Assembly (NCBI GenBank): GCA_964610025.1
Contig: CAZSTX010000004.1
Coordinates: 1-64,000, forward strand
Length of the DNA stretch: 64,000 bases
Direction: 5' to 3'
Origin: UBA5266 sp964610025
GTDB lineage: Bacteria; Bacteroidota; Bacteroidia; Bacteroidales; WCHB1-69
A program made the translations under genes and the position numbers. The notes under the pieces were generated by a model that saw only the letters and a list, made by a program, of their open reading frames with translations, was not told where the DNA came from and ran no database searches. This document shows, one piece after another, positions 27,231 through 36,154 of the stretch; position 1 is the first letter of the stretch; each line of letters starts with the position of its first letter.

Positions 27231-27653
27231 ATGAAATATTTATTGTCGAATGTAATCCTTTCAATAATAGCGATTTGTTCTTCTTTTGTTGGCAAATCGC
27301 AAGTAGATGTTATTGCCTCATCGGAAATAATATCTTTGATGGAGGAGCATATTTCTGCAAATAAATCAATAGAAGGAAAGCGAGAAGGCTATAGAATACA
27401 GATTTTTTTCGATTCTGGAAATAATTCAAGACAACAAGCTATCAATGTACGCAATGAATTTACTTCACGCTATCCAAAAATTAGTACATATATTATATTT
27501 AAAGAGCCTAACTTTAGAGTTCGCATAGGAGATTTTAGAACACGTACAGAAGCGAGAGGTTTTCAACAACTGATAATTGAACAATATCCACAAAGTTTTG
27601 TTGTTAAAGATAATATTTATTATCCAAAACATATTTATGAACAAAAAAAATAA
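27231..27653 (+). CDS. SPOR domain secreted protein
   Basis: The 140-residue protein has a signal peptide (about 1-23, ending VGKSQ) and a C-terminal SPOR domain from about 55. GYRIQIFFDSGNNSRQQAINVRNEF, then IIFKEPNFRVRIGDFRTRTEA and AQGFQQLI-like RGFQQLIIEQYPQSFVV follow the family pattern (quoted in parts; it spans about 57-131). SPOR domains bind denuded glycan strands of peptidoglycan, often at division sites. It stands just before the TPR lipoprotein gene (36-base gap), which may share its transcript. Confidence 0.85.
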   Translation: MKYLLSNVILSIIAICSSFVGKSQVDVIASSEIISLMEEHISANKSIEGKREGYRIQIFFDSGNNSRQQAINVRNEFTSRYPKISTYIIFKEPNFRVRIGDFRTRTEARGFQQLIIEQYPQSFVVKDNIYYPKHIYEQKK

Positions 27654-27689
27654 ATGTATATATTATAAAAATTAAATCCATATTTTATT

Positions 27690-29486
27690 ATGAAAACGCT
27701 AAAAATCATTCCAGTATTATTACTTAGTACCAGTTTACTATTTTTTACTAATTGTGGGCTTAAAAAAATGGTAAAAAAACAAGCTACTGTATCTTATACA
27801 GTTACACCTAACCCACTTGAAGTTCACGGTGGTAAAATGCAAATGGAAATTAAAGGAAACTATCCAGCTAAATATTTTAATAAAAAAGCTACACTTGCTT
27901 TGACCCCTATTATTAAAGCATCTACTGGCGAAACTGTTAATCTGCCAATAATTAATTTAGAAGGAGAAAAAGTAAATGGAGGAAATCAAGTAATAGCTTA
28001 TAAAGCAGGAGGTTCGTTTACTTATAATCAGACTTTAGATTATAAACCTATTTATCAAACTTGTGAACTTGTATTAGTACCGCAAGCAAAACTTAAAAAG
28101 AAAGAGGCTGTTTTAGATGAAGTTAAATTAGCTGAAGGAACAAATAATACATCAGAAAGAGTAGATGTTACACCTACATTAGCTTATAAAGATAAAGCTG
28201 CTAATGGCTCCTTTTTTGTGTTTGCTGACCATGATTATACTGGACCAAAAATAATAACCCAAACAGCTGTTATTTATTTTGAAGTTAATAAAGATGTTTT
28301 AAATTGGAATTTACCTTTAAATAAAGAAGAAAAAAATAAACAAGAATTAAAAGAATTGTTAGAATTTGTATCTTTACAGCCTAATATAGAAACTGTAGAA
28401 ATATTAGGATGGGCATCACCAGAAGGAGAACTAAAAAGAAATCAAGAGTTATCGTCTAATCGTTCAAACACTGGTAAAAAATGGTTTGAAGCAGAATACA
28501 ATAAATATATTAAAGAAAGAGCTAAAAAAGAAAAAGTAAAAGAAAAAGAAATTAAAAAAGAATTTACTTTTGATTTAAAAGACAATGGCGAAGATTGGGA
28601 CGGATTTATTGCAGCACTTGAAAATTCTAATATTAAAGATAAGAGTCAGATAATAAATGTGCTTAAATCGCAAAACGACATGGACCAACGTGAGCAACAA
28701 ATTCGTAATATGATTGCTATTTATGATGAAGTTGATGGAGTTATTTTGCCAAGTTTACGTCGTGCTATTATCAAAGTTAATAGCATGGAAGATAAAAAGA
28801 CAGATGAAGAAATAGCGCAATTAGCTGCTAATGACCCAGAGAAATTAAATAATAACGAGTTGCTTTATGCAGCATCATTAACTAGTGATAAGAAAACACA
28901 AGAAGATATCTATACAAAAGCTACAGAGATATATGCTAATGATTATAGAGGATATAATGATTTGGCTTGCATAAAAGCAGCTAATGGTAATTTAGATGAA
29001 GCTGCTAAAATATTGGATAAAGCCAATTCTTTAAAACCCAATAACGCTGAAGTTTTAAATAATTTAGGACTTATTGCTTTGATAAAAGGCGATTTTGCAG
29101 CTGCAAAAGATTATTTTGAAGCTTCTCAAAAGTCGGGATTAAATCAAGATTATAATATGGGAGTAGTGAATATGAAATTAGGAAATTATGCAGATGCTGC
29201 TAATGTATTCAGTGCGACAAAATGTAATTATAATGTAGCTTTAAATCAAATATTATCAAAAGATTATACGACTGCTAAATCTACTATAGAATGTATACAA
29301 AATAAAGAAGCTAAAGATTATTATTTATTAGCAATTATTGGTGCAAGAACTAATGACACTAATTTGTTATTTAAAAATTTATCTAAAGCTTGCTCAATGA
29401 ATCCTGATATAAAAAATCAAGCGTTGAAAGATTTAGAATTTAAAAACTTTAGAGATAACCCAGCATTTAAAGATGCTATAAAGTAA
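27690..29486 (+). CDS. TPR and OmpA-like lipoprotein
   Basis: The 598-residue protein begins with a lipoprotein signal ending LFFTNCG (Cys22). Residues 35-200 form a beta-rich region, then 228-270 resemble an OmpA-like peptidoglycan-binding fold (VEILGWASPEGELKRNQELS with SSNRS, positions about 236-260). A Lys/Glu-rich insert and, from about 375 to 560, TPR-like helical repeats follow (YNDLACIKAANGNLDEAAKI, positions about 416-435; VLNNLGLIALIKGDFAAAKD). Such TPR/OmpA-like lipoproteins are frequent in Bacteroidales; a structural role between outer membrane and peptidoglycan is likely, but no partner is shown. A strong terminator follows the gene. Confidence 0.8.
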   Translation: MKTLKIIPVLLLSTSLLFFTNCGLKKMVKKQATVSYTVTPNPLEVHGGKMQMEIKGNYPAKYFNKKATLALTPIIKASTGETVNLPIINLEGEKVNGGNQVIAYKAGGSFTYNQTLDYKPIYQTCELVLVPQAKLKKKEAVLDEVKLAEGTNNTSERVDVTPTLAYKDKAANGSFFVFADHDYTGPKIITQTAVIYFEVNKDVLNWNLPLNKEEKNKQELKELLEFVSLQPNIETVEILGWASPEGELKRNQELSSNRSNTGKKWFEAEYNKYIKERAKKEKVKEKEIKKEFTFDLKDNGEDWDGFIAALENSNIKDKSQIINVLKSQNDMDQREQQIRNMIAIYDEVDGVILPSLRRAIIKVNSMEDKKTDEEIAQLAANDPEKLNNNELLYAASLTSDKKTQEDIYTKATEIYANDYRGYNDLACIKAANGNLDEAAKILDKANSLKPNNAEVLNNLGLIALIKGDFAAAKDYFEASQKSGLNQDYNMGVVNMKLGNYADAANVFSATKCNYNVALNQILSKDYTTAKSTIECIQNKEAKDYYLLAIIGARTNDTNLLFKNLSKACSMNPDIKNQALKDLEFKNFRDNPAFKDAIK

Positions 29487-29497
29487 TATTAAAAAAG

Positions 29498-29534
29498 AAA
29501 GAGGCTGTCTCAAAAGGGCAGCCTCTTTTTTTTT
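29498..29534 (+). terminator. Strong intrinsic terminator
   Basis: AAAGAGGCTG (29498-29507) pairs perfectly with 29519-29528 around TCTCAAAAGGG and is followed by a run of T. It ends the TPR lipoprotein transcript. The motif GGCTGTCTCAAAAG also resembles insertion-sequence ends, which may be relevant given the remnant next to it. Confidence 0.85.
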
Positions 29535-29669
29535 AAGCAACTTTTGATAAATTTCACCTAATAGCCACTTTTAATGGTGATAAATTTTTTGTATAAAATG
29601 CTATAAAAAATGATACAATTCAGTAAAACAGTATAAAATACGGATATTTCTTCATTTTTTACATATTTA

Positions 29670-29920
29670 TGGCTGTCCGTATTCATTTCAAGAGGATGAA
29701 AGCAGAGGCAAATATCGCATAACCCATTATAAACTTTCCCTTTATCAAAATATTTAACCCGATAATATTGTTTATTGGCTTTTGATTATCCAAAAATAGC
29801 TTCTTATTGAATGGAGCTATGCTGGCGGTGATAAACACCTTTTTATAAATGCAATTATTTCGCTTATGTCCAATTTGTCAACTTCTTGATTTAACAATCG
29901 AACTGGTAAATCTTGAGTTT
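29670..29920 (-). pseudogene. Fragments of an IS1182-like transposase
   Basis: Minus-strand reading gives DLPVRLLNQEVDKLDIS followed by EIIAFIKRC, then a stop. This resembles the N-terminal start of IS1182-family transposases, in which a VR.IN..VD.LD segment is conserved. Further downstream, in another frame, comes KANKQYYRVKYFDKGKVYN with a CDIC pair, reminiscent of the cysteine-containing middle of such enzymes. The pieces are separated by stops and frame changes and most of the gene is missing, so the element is dead. The family assignment is from memory of the pattern and is tentative. Confidence 0.4.
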
Positions 29921-30153
29921 TTTTATCTTAACTCAATGGGGACAAACTAATCTGACTTTGTGCAGAGAATTTAAAGACTGTTTCCTATTATTTTTAGCTT
30001 AATTAAATTTTCTGCTAAATTGATAAAATTAAATGATATATGCAAATTGAAAAAAAGAAGATGTTTTATTTTGGATAGCTTCTTTCTTTTTTGTCTACAA
30101 AATTATTTAAAATTGATATTCTAAAAAAACGTCTTATTAAGAAATGTGTTTTT

Positions 30154-31938
30154 TTACATTCTTTCAGGAGTATTTATTCCTAATAAATGCATAGCATCAT
30201 TTATAATATGAGCTGTAAAAGTTGAAAGATGTAAACGGAATAATTGTAGCTCCCGATTTTTTTCTTTAAGTATAGGAGTATCTTGATAAAAACGATTATA
30301 GGCTTTTACTAAATCATAAATATAGTTGGCAATAAACGATGGATTTAATTCGTTCCCTGCCGATTGTATGATTTCAGGATAGATGTATAACATGCGAAGT
30401 ATCTCTTTTTCATCGCTTTGTATTTCTATGTCAGAAGTCGTAAAATTTGTAAAAGTAGTTGTAGCTTTTCGTAAAAGTGAACGTATGCGTGCATAGGTAT
30501 ATTGAATAAAAGGTGCTGTATTCCCATTAAGGTCTATCGATTCATCGGGATTGAATAGTATGTTTTTTTTAGGGTCTACTTTTAATATAAAATATTTCAA
30601 TGCTCCTAATCCTATTATTTCGGAAAGTTTATTGATTTCATTTTCACTGAATGCAGTTTTTCCCAATTCTTTTGTTTTTTGTTTTGCCATTTTTATCATT
30701 TCATCCATTAGGTCGTCAGCATCGACTACGGTGCCTTCTCTTGATTTCATTTTTCCTGATGGAAGTTCAACCATACCATAGGATAAGTGAAAAATACGAT
30801 TAGCCCATGGATAAGCTAATTTTTTGAATAAAACAAGTTGTAATACATCAAAATGATAATTTTGTTCATTTCCAACCACGTAGATTAATTGTGAGGGTTG
30901 GTATTGTTCTGCTCTAAGTACAGCATTTCCAATATCTTGTGTTATATAAACAGATGTGCCATCGGCTCGTAATAATATTTTATCTTCCAATCCTTCGGAG
31001 CGTAAATCAACGCGAATAGAACCGTCTGCATGTTTATAAAAAATTTGGTTGTTTAACCCTTCTTCTATTATTTTTTTTCCTAAAAGATAGGTGTCTGATT
31101 CATAATATGTTTTGTCGAAACTGATGCCTAAACGTTTATAAGTAACGTCGAAACCTTGGTATACCCATTGATTCATTGTTTGCCATAGCTTACGAATAGT
31201 TTTATCTTCATTTTCCCATTGTCGAAGCATTTCTTGGGCTTCTAATAATATGGAGGCCTTTTTTTCTGCTTCTTCTTTTGGAATACCATTGTTTGTTAAT
31301 TGTTCTACTTCCTTTTTATATTCTTTATCGAAAGCTACATAGTATTTTCCTACTAATTTGTCGCCTTTAGTATTTGTAGATTGTGGCGTTTCGTTAGCAT
31401 AAAATTTCTGATGAGCAAGCATTGATTTGCAGATATGAATTCCTCTGTCGTTGACAAGATTTAAACGTATTACTTTTTTTCCATTAGCAGTTAATATATG
31501 TGCTATTGCGTCTCCTAATAGGTTATTACGTATATGTCCGAGATGCAGAGGCTTATTGGTGTTGGGAGAAGAAAATTCTAACAAAATAGGAGGGGTGTTA
31601 TCTAAAGGAGTTTGATGACCAAAGTTAATGTTAAGGCTTTCTTGCTGTAAAAAATTTACCCAAACACTGTCTTTTAATGAAATATTAAGAAATCCTTTAA
31701 TAACATTGAATTTTTCAATAGCACCTAATTTTTGTTTGAGAGAATTTCCTATTTCATTGGCTGTTATATCTGGATTTTTTTTTGATATTTTAACAAAAGG
31801 AAAAATCATGAGTGTAAAATCTCCTTCAAATTCTTTTCTTGTTTTTTGTATGTTAATACTTTCTGTTGAAACGGAAGTCGCATATAATTCTTCTATGGTA
31901 GCGACAACAGCTTTTAATAAAGATTCTTTTAAGTTCAT
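30154..31938 (-). CDS. argS: Arginyl-tRNA synthetase
   Basis: The protein of 594 residues charges tRNA-Arg. I start it at MNLKESLL (31938), 13 bases after the yggS stop; the frame stays open upstream to 31986, but that would overlap yggS by 35 bases. It has the N-terminal Add1 domain, then FSSPNTNKPLHLGHIRNNLL with the HIGH motif as HLGH. It also has the ArgS-specific EQNYHFDVLQLV and GMVELPSGKMKSREGTVV (the KMSKS equivalent). The C-terminal helical anticodon-binding domain contains NTAPFIQYTYARIRSLLRK (before) and HLLGINTPERM at the end. It is co-directional with yggS. Confidence 0.96.
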   Translation of the reverse strand: MNLKESLLKAVVATIEELYATSVSTESINIQKTRKEFEGDFTLMIFPFVKISKKNPDITANEIGNSLKQKLGAIEKFNVIKGFLNISLKDSVWVNFLQQESLNINFGHQTPLDNTPPILLEFSSPNTNKPLHLGHIRNNLLGDAIAHILTANGKKVIRLNLVNDRGIHICKSMLAHQKFYANETPQSTNTKGDKLVGKYYVAFDKEYKKEVEQLTNNGIPKEEAEKKASILLEAQEMLRQWENEDKTIRKLWQTMNQWVYQGFDVTYKRLGISFDKTYYESDTYLLGKKIIEEGLNNQIFYKHADGSIRVDLRSEGLEDKILLRADGTSVYITQDIGNAVLRAEQYQPSQLIYVVGNEQNYHFDVLQLVLFKKLAYPWANRIFHLSYGMVELPSGKMKSREGTVVDADDLMDEMIKMAKQKTKELGKTAFSENEINKLSEIIGLGALKYFILKVDPKKNILFNPDESIDLNGNTAPFIQYTYARIRSLLRKATTTFTNFTTSDIEIQSDEKEILRMLYIYPEIIQSAGNELNPSFIANYIYDLVKAYNRFYQDTPILKEKNRELQLFRLHLSTFTAHIINDAMHLLGINTPERM

Positions 31939-31951
31939 AGAGAATAATGCG

Positions 31952-32629
31952 TTAAATGTTATAGTTTCGTTTCCCAAATATAGCACTTCCTATACGTACA
32001 ATAGTGCTTCCTTCTTCGATAGCGATAGTGAAATCGTCAGTCATACCCATTGATATTTCTTTAAAATACGATTGGTTGCTAAAGTAATTGTTTTTAAGCT
32101 CTGTATAATAAGTAGATAAGTTTTTAAATTCTTTATGTATTGTTTTTTTATCATCTGTAAGAGTTGCCATTCCCATAACACCACAAAGCCGAATATTGCG
32201 GAAGTTGTAGTAAATATCGCTTTCTAATAGGGCTTTAGCTTCTGTTAAATTTAATCCAAATTTTGAATCTTCTTCAGCAATATGAAATTGTAATAAACAG
32301 TCTATTATACGACCGTTTTTAAGTGCTTGTTTGTTTATTTCTCCTAAAAGTTTTATTGAATCCACACTGTGTATGAGGTGTACGAAAGGGGCAATGTATT
32401 TCACTTTATTAGTTTGCAGATGTCCTATCATATGCCATTCAATATCTTTAGGGAGTAGTTCATATTTTTTTTTCATTTCCAATGCTTTGTTTTCTCCAAA
32501 ATAAATTTGTCCTGCTTGGTATGCTTGAAGTATGTCTTCTATGGGTCTTGTTTTAGAAACTACTACTAATTTTACGTTAGTAGGGATTTGTTGGGAAATA
32601 GTTGTAAGATTTTCTTCTATTATAGACAT
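31952..32629 (-). CDS. yggS: YggS-family pyridoxal-phosphate homeostasis protein
   Basis: The protein of about 225 residues is a single-domain fold-III PLP-binding protein that buffers pyridoxal phosphate and has no known catalytic activity. VKLVVVSKTRPIEDI carries the PLP lysine in SK, followed by FGENKALEM (from the usual FGENYVQE), WHMIGHLQTNKVK, HSVDSIKL, and the C-terminal ISMGMTDDFTIAIEEGSTIVRIGSAIFG (in parts), all family hallmarks. I start at MSIIEENL (32629); an ATG at 32644 lies inside the -7 box at 32642-32649. It precedes argS. Confidence 0.94.
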   Translation of the reverse strand: MSIIEENLTTISQQIPTNVKLVVVSKTRPIEDILQAYQAGQIYFGENKALEMKKKYELLPKDIEWHMIGHLQTNKVKYIAPFVHLIHSVDSIKLLGEINKQALKNGRIIDCLLQFHIAEEDSKFGLNLTEAKALLESDIYYNFRNIRLCGVMGMATLTDDKKTIHKEFKNLSTYYTELKNNYFSNQSYFKEISMGMTDDFTIAIEEGSTIVRIGSAIFGKRNYNI

Positions 32630-32641
32630 CTTTTTTTTTTG

Positions 32642-32649
32642 CAAAGATA
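32642..32649 (-). promoter_or_regulatory. -7 box for yggS-argS
   Basis: The minus strand reads TATCTTTG, 12 bases before the start at 32629. It covers the upstream ATG at 32644, which therefore cannot be the start from this promoter. Confidence 0.55.
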
Positions 32650-32922
32650 ATACAAAATCTTTAATTTATAGGCAAAGACATAAAAATTATAAGAATAAAA
32701 CATTGCATAAAAATTTATAATGAGGAAAATAATACTTTGAAAAAAAACAAATGTTTTATATCTTTACATTTTGTTTATTAAAAAATAATAAGCGTATAAA
32801 AATGTCCATTATACCTATTTTTATGTAATTTACGATTTATTCGAAAAACAAATCTAATCCTATCTCGGTCAAATGGAAAGAATATGTAACGAATATTACT
32901 CAAGCAGCTTACTATTTGTAGT

Positions 32923-33606
32923 TTATGTTATTTTTCTCATTATTATCAAGTGTTTAAAACCTCTCAAATAAAAATTGTAACGTCTTGCTCTGTTGTGCCA
33001 AAGTCCTGTGTTTGATGTTTGGTTGTGACGAGTTACACAAATTAGATCTATCGGTTCAAAATGTTTTGCAAGACGTTGATAAATTAAAAATCCTGTTGGT
33101 GTGAATTTTTTCTTAATCCATTGGTCTCCAATTAGCCATGCTATTACCTTGTTTTTTTTCAATATACGGTTTATTTCTACCATTACCTTCTCTAATTCAT
33201 CATAAAATTCTGTATTTTCACAAGAAATTTTCCCAAAACATTCAACATTGTTAGAATAATTTATGTTGTCAGAATATGGACTATCAATAAATACAAAATC
33301 AACAGAATTGTCATCTAATGGAATTTTACGAGCATCGTTTTTAATGATGTCGGGGCGAGTTACATTTATATCATACCCGATAACTCTGCGATTTAATTCT
33401 TTTGCTACATCAATCGTAGTGCCACTGCCACACATTGGGTCAACAACAATGTCGTTTTCTTTAGTATAACGTTGTAGTAAATTCCAAATCACAAAAGCAG
33501 GTGTTACGCCATTGTATTTGTTATCTCCGTGCGGTGTTTTCCCATAATTTTGTTTTGGAAAGTCCCAGAGTGTCGTTGATTCGAGTATTAAATCTTGCTG
33601 TATCAT
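32923..33606 (-). CDS. DNA methyltransferase of a restriction-modification system
   Basis: The 227-residue protein is a small amino-methyltransferase (N4-cytosine or N6-adenine type). VVDPMCGSGTTIDVAKE (54-70) is the SAM-binding motif I, and FIDSPYSDN (106-114) is the catalytic motif IV in the variant form DSPYS. LWDFPKQNYGKTPHGDNKYNG-like sequence near the N-terminus (13-33) is motif X. Motif X comes before I and IV, with no large target-recognition domain between, so specificity may depend on the C-terminal part. Its start overlaps the nuclease gene stop by ATGA, so the two are translationally coupled. It is the last gene of the three-gene system. Confidence 0.85.
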   Translation of the reverse strand: MIQQDLILESTTLWDFPKQNYGKTPHGDNKYNGVTPAFVIWNLLQRYTKENDIVVDPMCGSGTTIDVAKELNRRVIGYDINVTRPDIIKNDARKIPLDDNSVDFVFIDSPYSDNINYSNNVECFGKISCENTEFYDELEKVMVEINRILKKNKVIAWLIGDQWIKKKFTPTGFLIYQRLAKHFEPIDLICVTRHNQTSNTGLWHNRARRYNFYLRGFKHLIIMRKIT

Positions 33607-34271
33607 TTTAACAATTTTCTTAAATCTGAGACTAATTTATCAAACAATTTAACCTTGTTGCTCGTTTCAATATTCATCTCTGACAAAACATAACTTCCAT
33701 CTAAATCTTGTTCCACTATTGCCCGTCCTTTTTTTGCAGGCTTCTTTTTTGTTAAAGTTCCGTCTTCGTCTGGCGTAACAAAATAAACTTTTATATGCTT
33801 AGTTACTCGATCGGAAGCAAGTTTTAATTTCCAATAGCCTGTTTGTGCAATTCGCTCACGTAAAGTAACTTTAATTGATAAAAGAGCAATGACTTGACTG
33901 TTTTTAGGATTGTAAATAATAATATCAACATCAGGTAAATGCGAGCCGTATTCGCCGTAATCAATCAACAAGTTACGTTTTACCAAGCCAAGTGTTTTTG
34001 ACAAATTTGCACTTTGTGTTCTTTCAAGAGAATTGCCATTGACAACTGCAAGCCCAATGCTTTGAACTTCATCAAGGATAATGTACTCAATAAGTTTCTC
34101 TAAATTTTTACCCTTAAAAGCTCGCCAAGATTGCTCGTGGTCATCACCTTTAAAATCTTTCTTGTGTTGAACTTTTACCTCTTTCAGAAGTTCTGAAATG
34201 TGTTTATAAGTATCTTTGCCAAAAAGTTTTTTCTTTTGGTCATATAGCTTTTGTAAATCTTTGAATGTCAT
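33603..34271 (-). CDS. Type II restriction endonuclease, BsaWI-like
   Basis: The 222-residue protein lies between two DNA methyltransferases, overlapping both by ATGA. Its core is LPDVDIIIYNPKNSQVIAL followed by LSIKVTLRERI. From memory, BsaWI has the same layout, with Asp, 19 residues and then SKTSIRDRV, so the spacing from Asp to Lys is equal and the basic R(D/E)R after it is shared. A PD...(S)xK active site of the PD-(D/E)XK superfamily is therefore likely, with Asp in PDVD and Lys in SIK. BsaWI cuts WCCGGW; whether this enzyme reads a CCGG-containing site is inference. Function is supported mainly by context. Confidence 0.7.
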   Translation of the reverse strand: MTFKDLQKLYDQKKKLFGKDTYKHISELLKEVKVQHKKDFKGDDHEQSWRAFKGKNLEKLIEYIILDEVQSIGLAVVNGNSLERTQSANLSKTLGLVKRNLLIDYGEYGSHLPDVDIIIYNPKNSQVIALLSIKVTLRERIAQTGYWKLKLASDRVTKHIKVYFVTPDEDGTLTKKKPAKKGRAIVEQDLDGSYVLSEMNIETSNKVKLFDKLVSDLRKLLK

Positions 34272-35569
34272 AATTTTTCCATTATTAAAATATATTCAGT
34301 TGGATAGGCAAGTTTTATATTGCTATCTGTAATTTTTCGGAATTTTCCCGTTTCGGGGTCGCGGGTTGAAGGCAGCATTTTTGACGGAATTTCGCGTTTT
34401 ATTATATTGTGTGTCCTAAAACCGATATTTTCAAACTGTTCTTGAAAAACTTCTGCATTCAAAATTTTTACACCTTGAAATTCTGTGTTTCCAATCACAA
34501 AAGCAGCCTTCCCTCCATTTTTAAGAACTCGTTTTGTTTCATCAAAAGTTTCTAACATATCAGCAAAATAATTTTTTACCTCGTTTTGCTTTTTATTTTT
34601 AAGTTTAGAAACAATTTCGTTTGCTAAATTGCTTTTTAAATCTACATTTTCTCGATTTTTATATGCACTGCCTATGAATTTTTGTCTAAATTCTGGTAAA
34701 TCTTTTAAATAACCAAACCACAAAGACGGAAGTTGGTGTAAATCAGCATATTCATAAGAAGTTACATAAGGAGGAGAAGTTACAATTAAACTTGCTTTTT
34801 CCGTTTCACAATTCAAATATCTACTGTCGCCACAACTTAGGTTTCTATAAAAATCAATATTCTCTTTTATTTGTTCATTTAATAATTTTTCAAATTCAGA
34901 ATGTTTTTTTATCATTTTCTTTGCTTGTTGCAAAAACAACCTTAGTGGGTCATAATTTTTTTTGTTTAGATCTCTTGTAGGTTTTACACTTTTTTGCAAC
35001 CAAATTGAACTAGATTTTAGAATTTGTGCAAATGTTATTAAAAAAAAGTTTTTAATATTTTTATTTTCAATATCTAAAATTTTAGCGAAAATTATCGATA
35101 ATTTATTTTTTTGTTCAGGTAAAAACCAATAGTTTATTCTTTCATTTTGAGGAATGTATTTTTGTGCTTCGCCTAAAAAATAATCAAATTTATTGTTCAT
35201 TCTGTATGGCAATTCTTTTTCAAAAATTAACAATTCTTTTGTCAAATCATTGCTATTTATTGGCGTTGTTTTTACTTTTGAAAGCAAAAAGGCAATTTCG
35301 TTAATGTCTGTTCCAATTCCTATTCTGTTATTCACAATTGCCTCTACAATAGTTGTTCCACTACCCATAAATGGGTCTATTACAATATCGCCCTTGTTAG
35401 AATACTCTTTTATTAGCCTTTCTGCAAGTTGAGGAATAAACTTTGCTGGATATGTGTAATAACCGTGAGTAATATAAGAAGTATCTTTAATCGTTTTATC
35501 AGAAAACGACCAAGAGTAATCTATATCTACGTTATCTAAATGTTTTATTTGACAATTGTTTTTAATCAT
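34268..35569 (-). CDS. DNA methyltransferase of the N4-cytosine/N6-adenine class
   Basis: The protein of 433 residues is the first gene of the restriction-modification operon. I start it at MIKNNCQIKHL (35569); the upstream 27 codons to 35650 are cysteine- and phenylalanine-rich and look untranslated. THGYYTYPAKFIPQL (about 34-48) and IDPFMGSGTTIVEA (about 64-77, motif I) precede a roughly 190-residue target-recognition region. Then VTSPPYVTSYEYADL (about 263-277) is catalytic motif IV with SPPY, the form typical of N4-cytosine enzymes. GGKAAFVIGNTEFQG lies near the end. Its stop overlaps the nuclease start by ATGA. Confidence 0.88.
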   Translation of the reverse strand: MIKNNCQIKHLDNVDIDYSWSFSDKTIKDTSYITHGYYTYPAKFIPQLAERLIKEYSNKGDIVIDPFMGSGTTIVEAIVNNRIGIGTDINEIAFLLSKVKTTPINSNDLTKELLIFEKELPYRMNNKFDYFLGEAQKYIPQNERINYWFLPEQKNKLSIIFAKILDIENKNIKNFFLITFAQILKSSSIWLQKSVKPTRDLNKKNYDPLRLFLQQAKKMIKKHSEFEKLLNEQIKENIDFYRNLSCGDSRYLNCETEKASLIVTSPPYVTSYEYADLHQLPSLWFGYLKDLPEFRQKFIGSAYKNRENVDLKSNLANEIVSKLKNKKQNEVKNYFADMLETFDETKRVLKNGGKAAFVIGNTEFQGVKILNAEVFQEQFENIGFRTHNIIKREIPSKMLPSTRDPETGKFRKITDSNIKLAYPTEYILIMEKL

Positions 35570-35718
35570 TTGAAATATAAAATTACAAAATATAAACTTA
35601 CAATTATTTTTGCAATGGCAAAAAGCTTTCTTTTTATAAGTTATTAACAATTATTGTTTAAGAGGATTTTCAGCGGACTATGTAGTCAATAATAAATAAT
35701 AGCTAACTTATAAATATA

Positions 35719-35818
35719 TGCAAAATTACAATATTTTTTTTAATATCACATATTTTTTTAGAAAAACATTAATATTTTTTAAAATTTAATTTTAGTGAAT
35801 TAAATTAATTGAAAATAG
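35719..35818. repeat. Dispersed repeat, copy B
   Basis: Related to 405-508 in the same orientation, with shared blocks TGCAAAATTA, ATATCACATAT, AGAAAAACATTAA and TTGAAAAT. No terminal inverted repeat or target duplication is obvious. Confidence 0.5.
35721..35728 (-). promoter_or_regulatory. -7 box upstream of the restriction-modification operon
   Basis: The minus strand reads TAATTTTG, about 150 bases before the start at 35569. It lies in repeat copy B at the same place as the -7 box in copy A. Confidence 0.4.
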
Positions 35819-36102
35819 AATAAAAAAAGGGAATACTTTGCCTGCCTGAGGGCAGTGTGTTTGTTGGTGGCAGTGCTTATGTTTTATAAGTCAAGTATTC
35901 AAAATGTCTGGTGATAGGGTGTTTATTCAAAAATTAAACGGTAAAACGACTTAAAAATATTACAAAGTATACCGGCTATAAGCCAAATATCAGCTATGAT
36001 AATCATAGCCGAAACAGATGGAATGGGTGGCTTCAAGAATAAAAAATGGATAAATTGAAGAAAAATTTAATAAAAATACTATGTTAGTATTCAAAAATAG
36101 TA

Positions 36103-36110
36103 TACTTTTG
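36103..36110 (+). promoter_or_regulatory. -7 box for the small lipoprotein gene
   Basis: TACTTTTG matches TAnnTTTG, 44 bases before the start at 36155. Confidence 0.5.
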
Positions 36111-36154
36111 TAATAAATAAATTTATTCATATCAATATTTAACAATTCGATTAT

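Larger units (their letters stand above)
29487..30153. other. Intergenic region with a terminator and a decayed insertion sequence
   Basis: The 667 bases between the TPR lipoprotein gene and argS hold the terminator at 29498-29534 and fragments resembling an IS1182-type transposase on the minus strand (about 29670-29920). No intact gene is present. A weak hairpin (AAAGAAG with CTTCTTT) lies near 30053-30085. Confidence 0.5.
35570..36154. other. Intergenic region with a repeat, a palindrome and a GC-richer patch
   Basis: The 585 bases between the divergent restriction-modification operon and the small lipoprotein gene hold repeat copy B, a GC-richer patch at about 35840-35880, a perfect palindrome at 35993-36009 and a plus-strand -7 box at 36103-36110. 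A short plus-strand reading (TGYKPNISYDNHSRNRWNGW) near 35970-36040 has no start codon and may be a gene remnant. Confidence 0.45.

Noticed and set aside
31939..31986. Longer N-terminus for ArgS
   Set aside because: The extra residues would overlap yggS by 35 bases and do not resemble the ArgS start.
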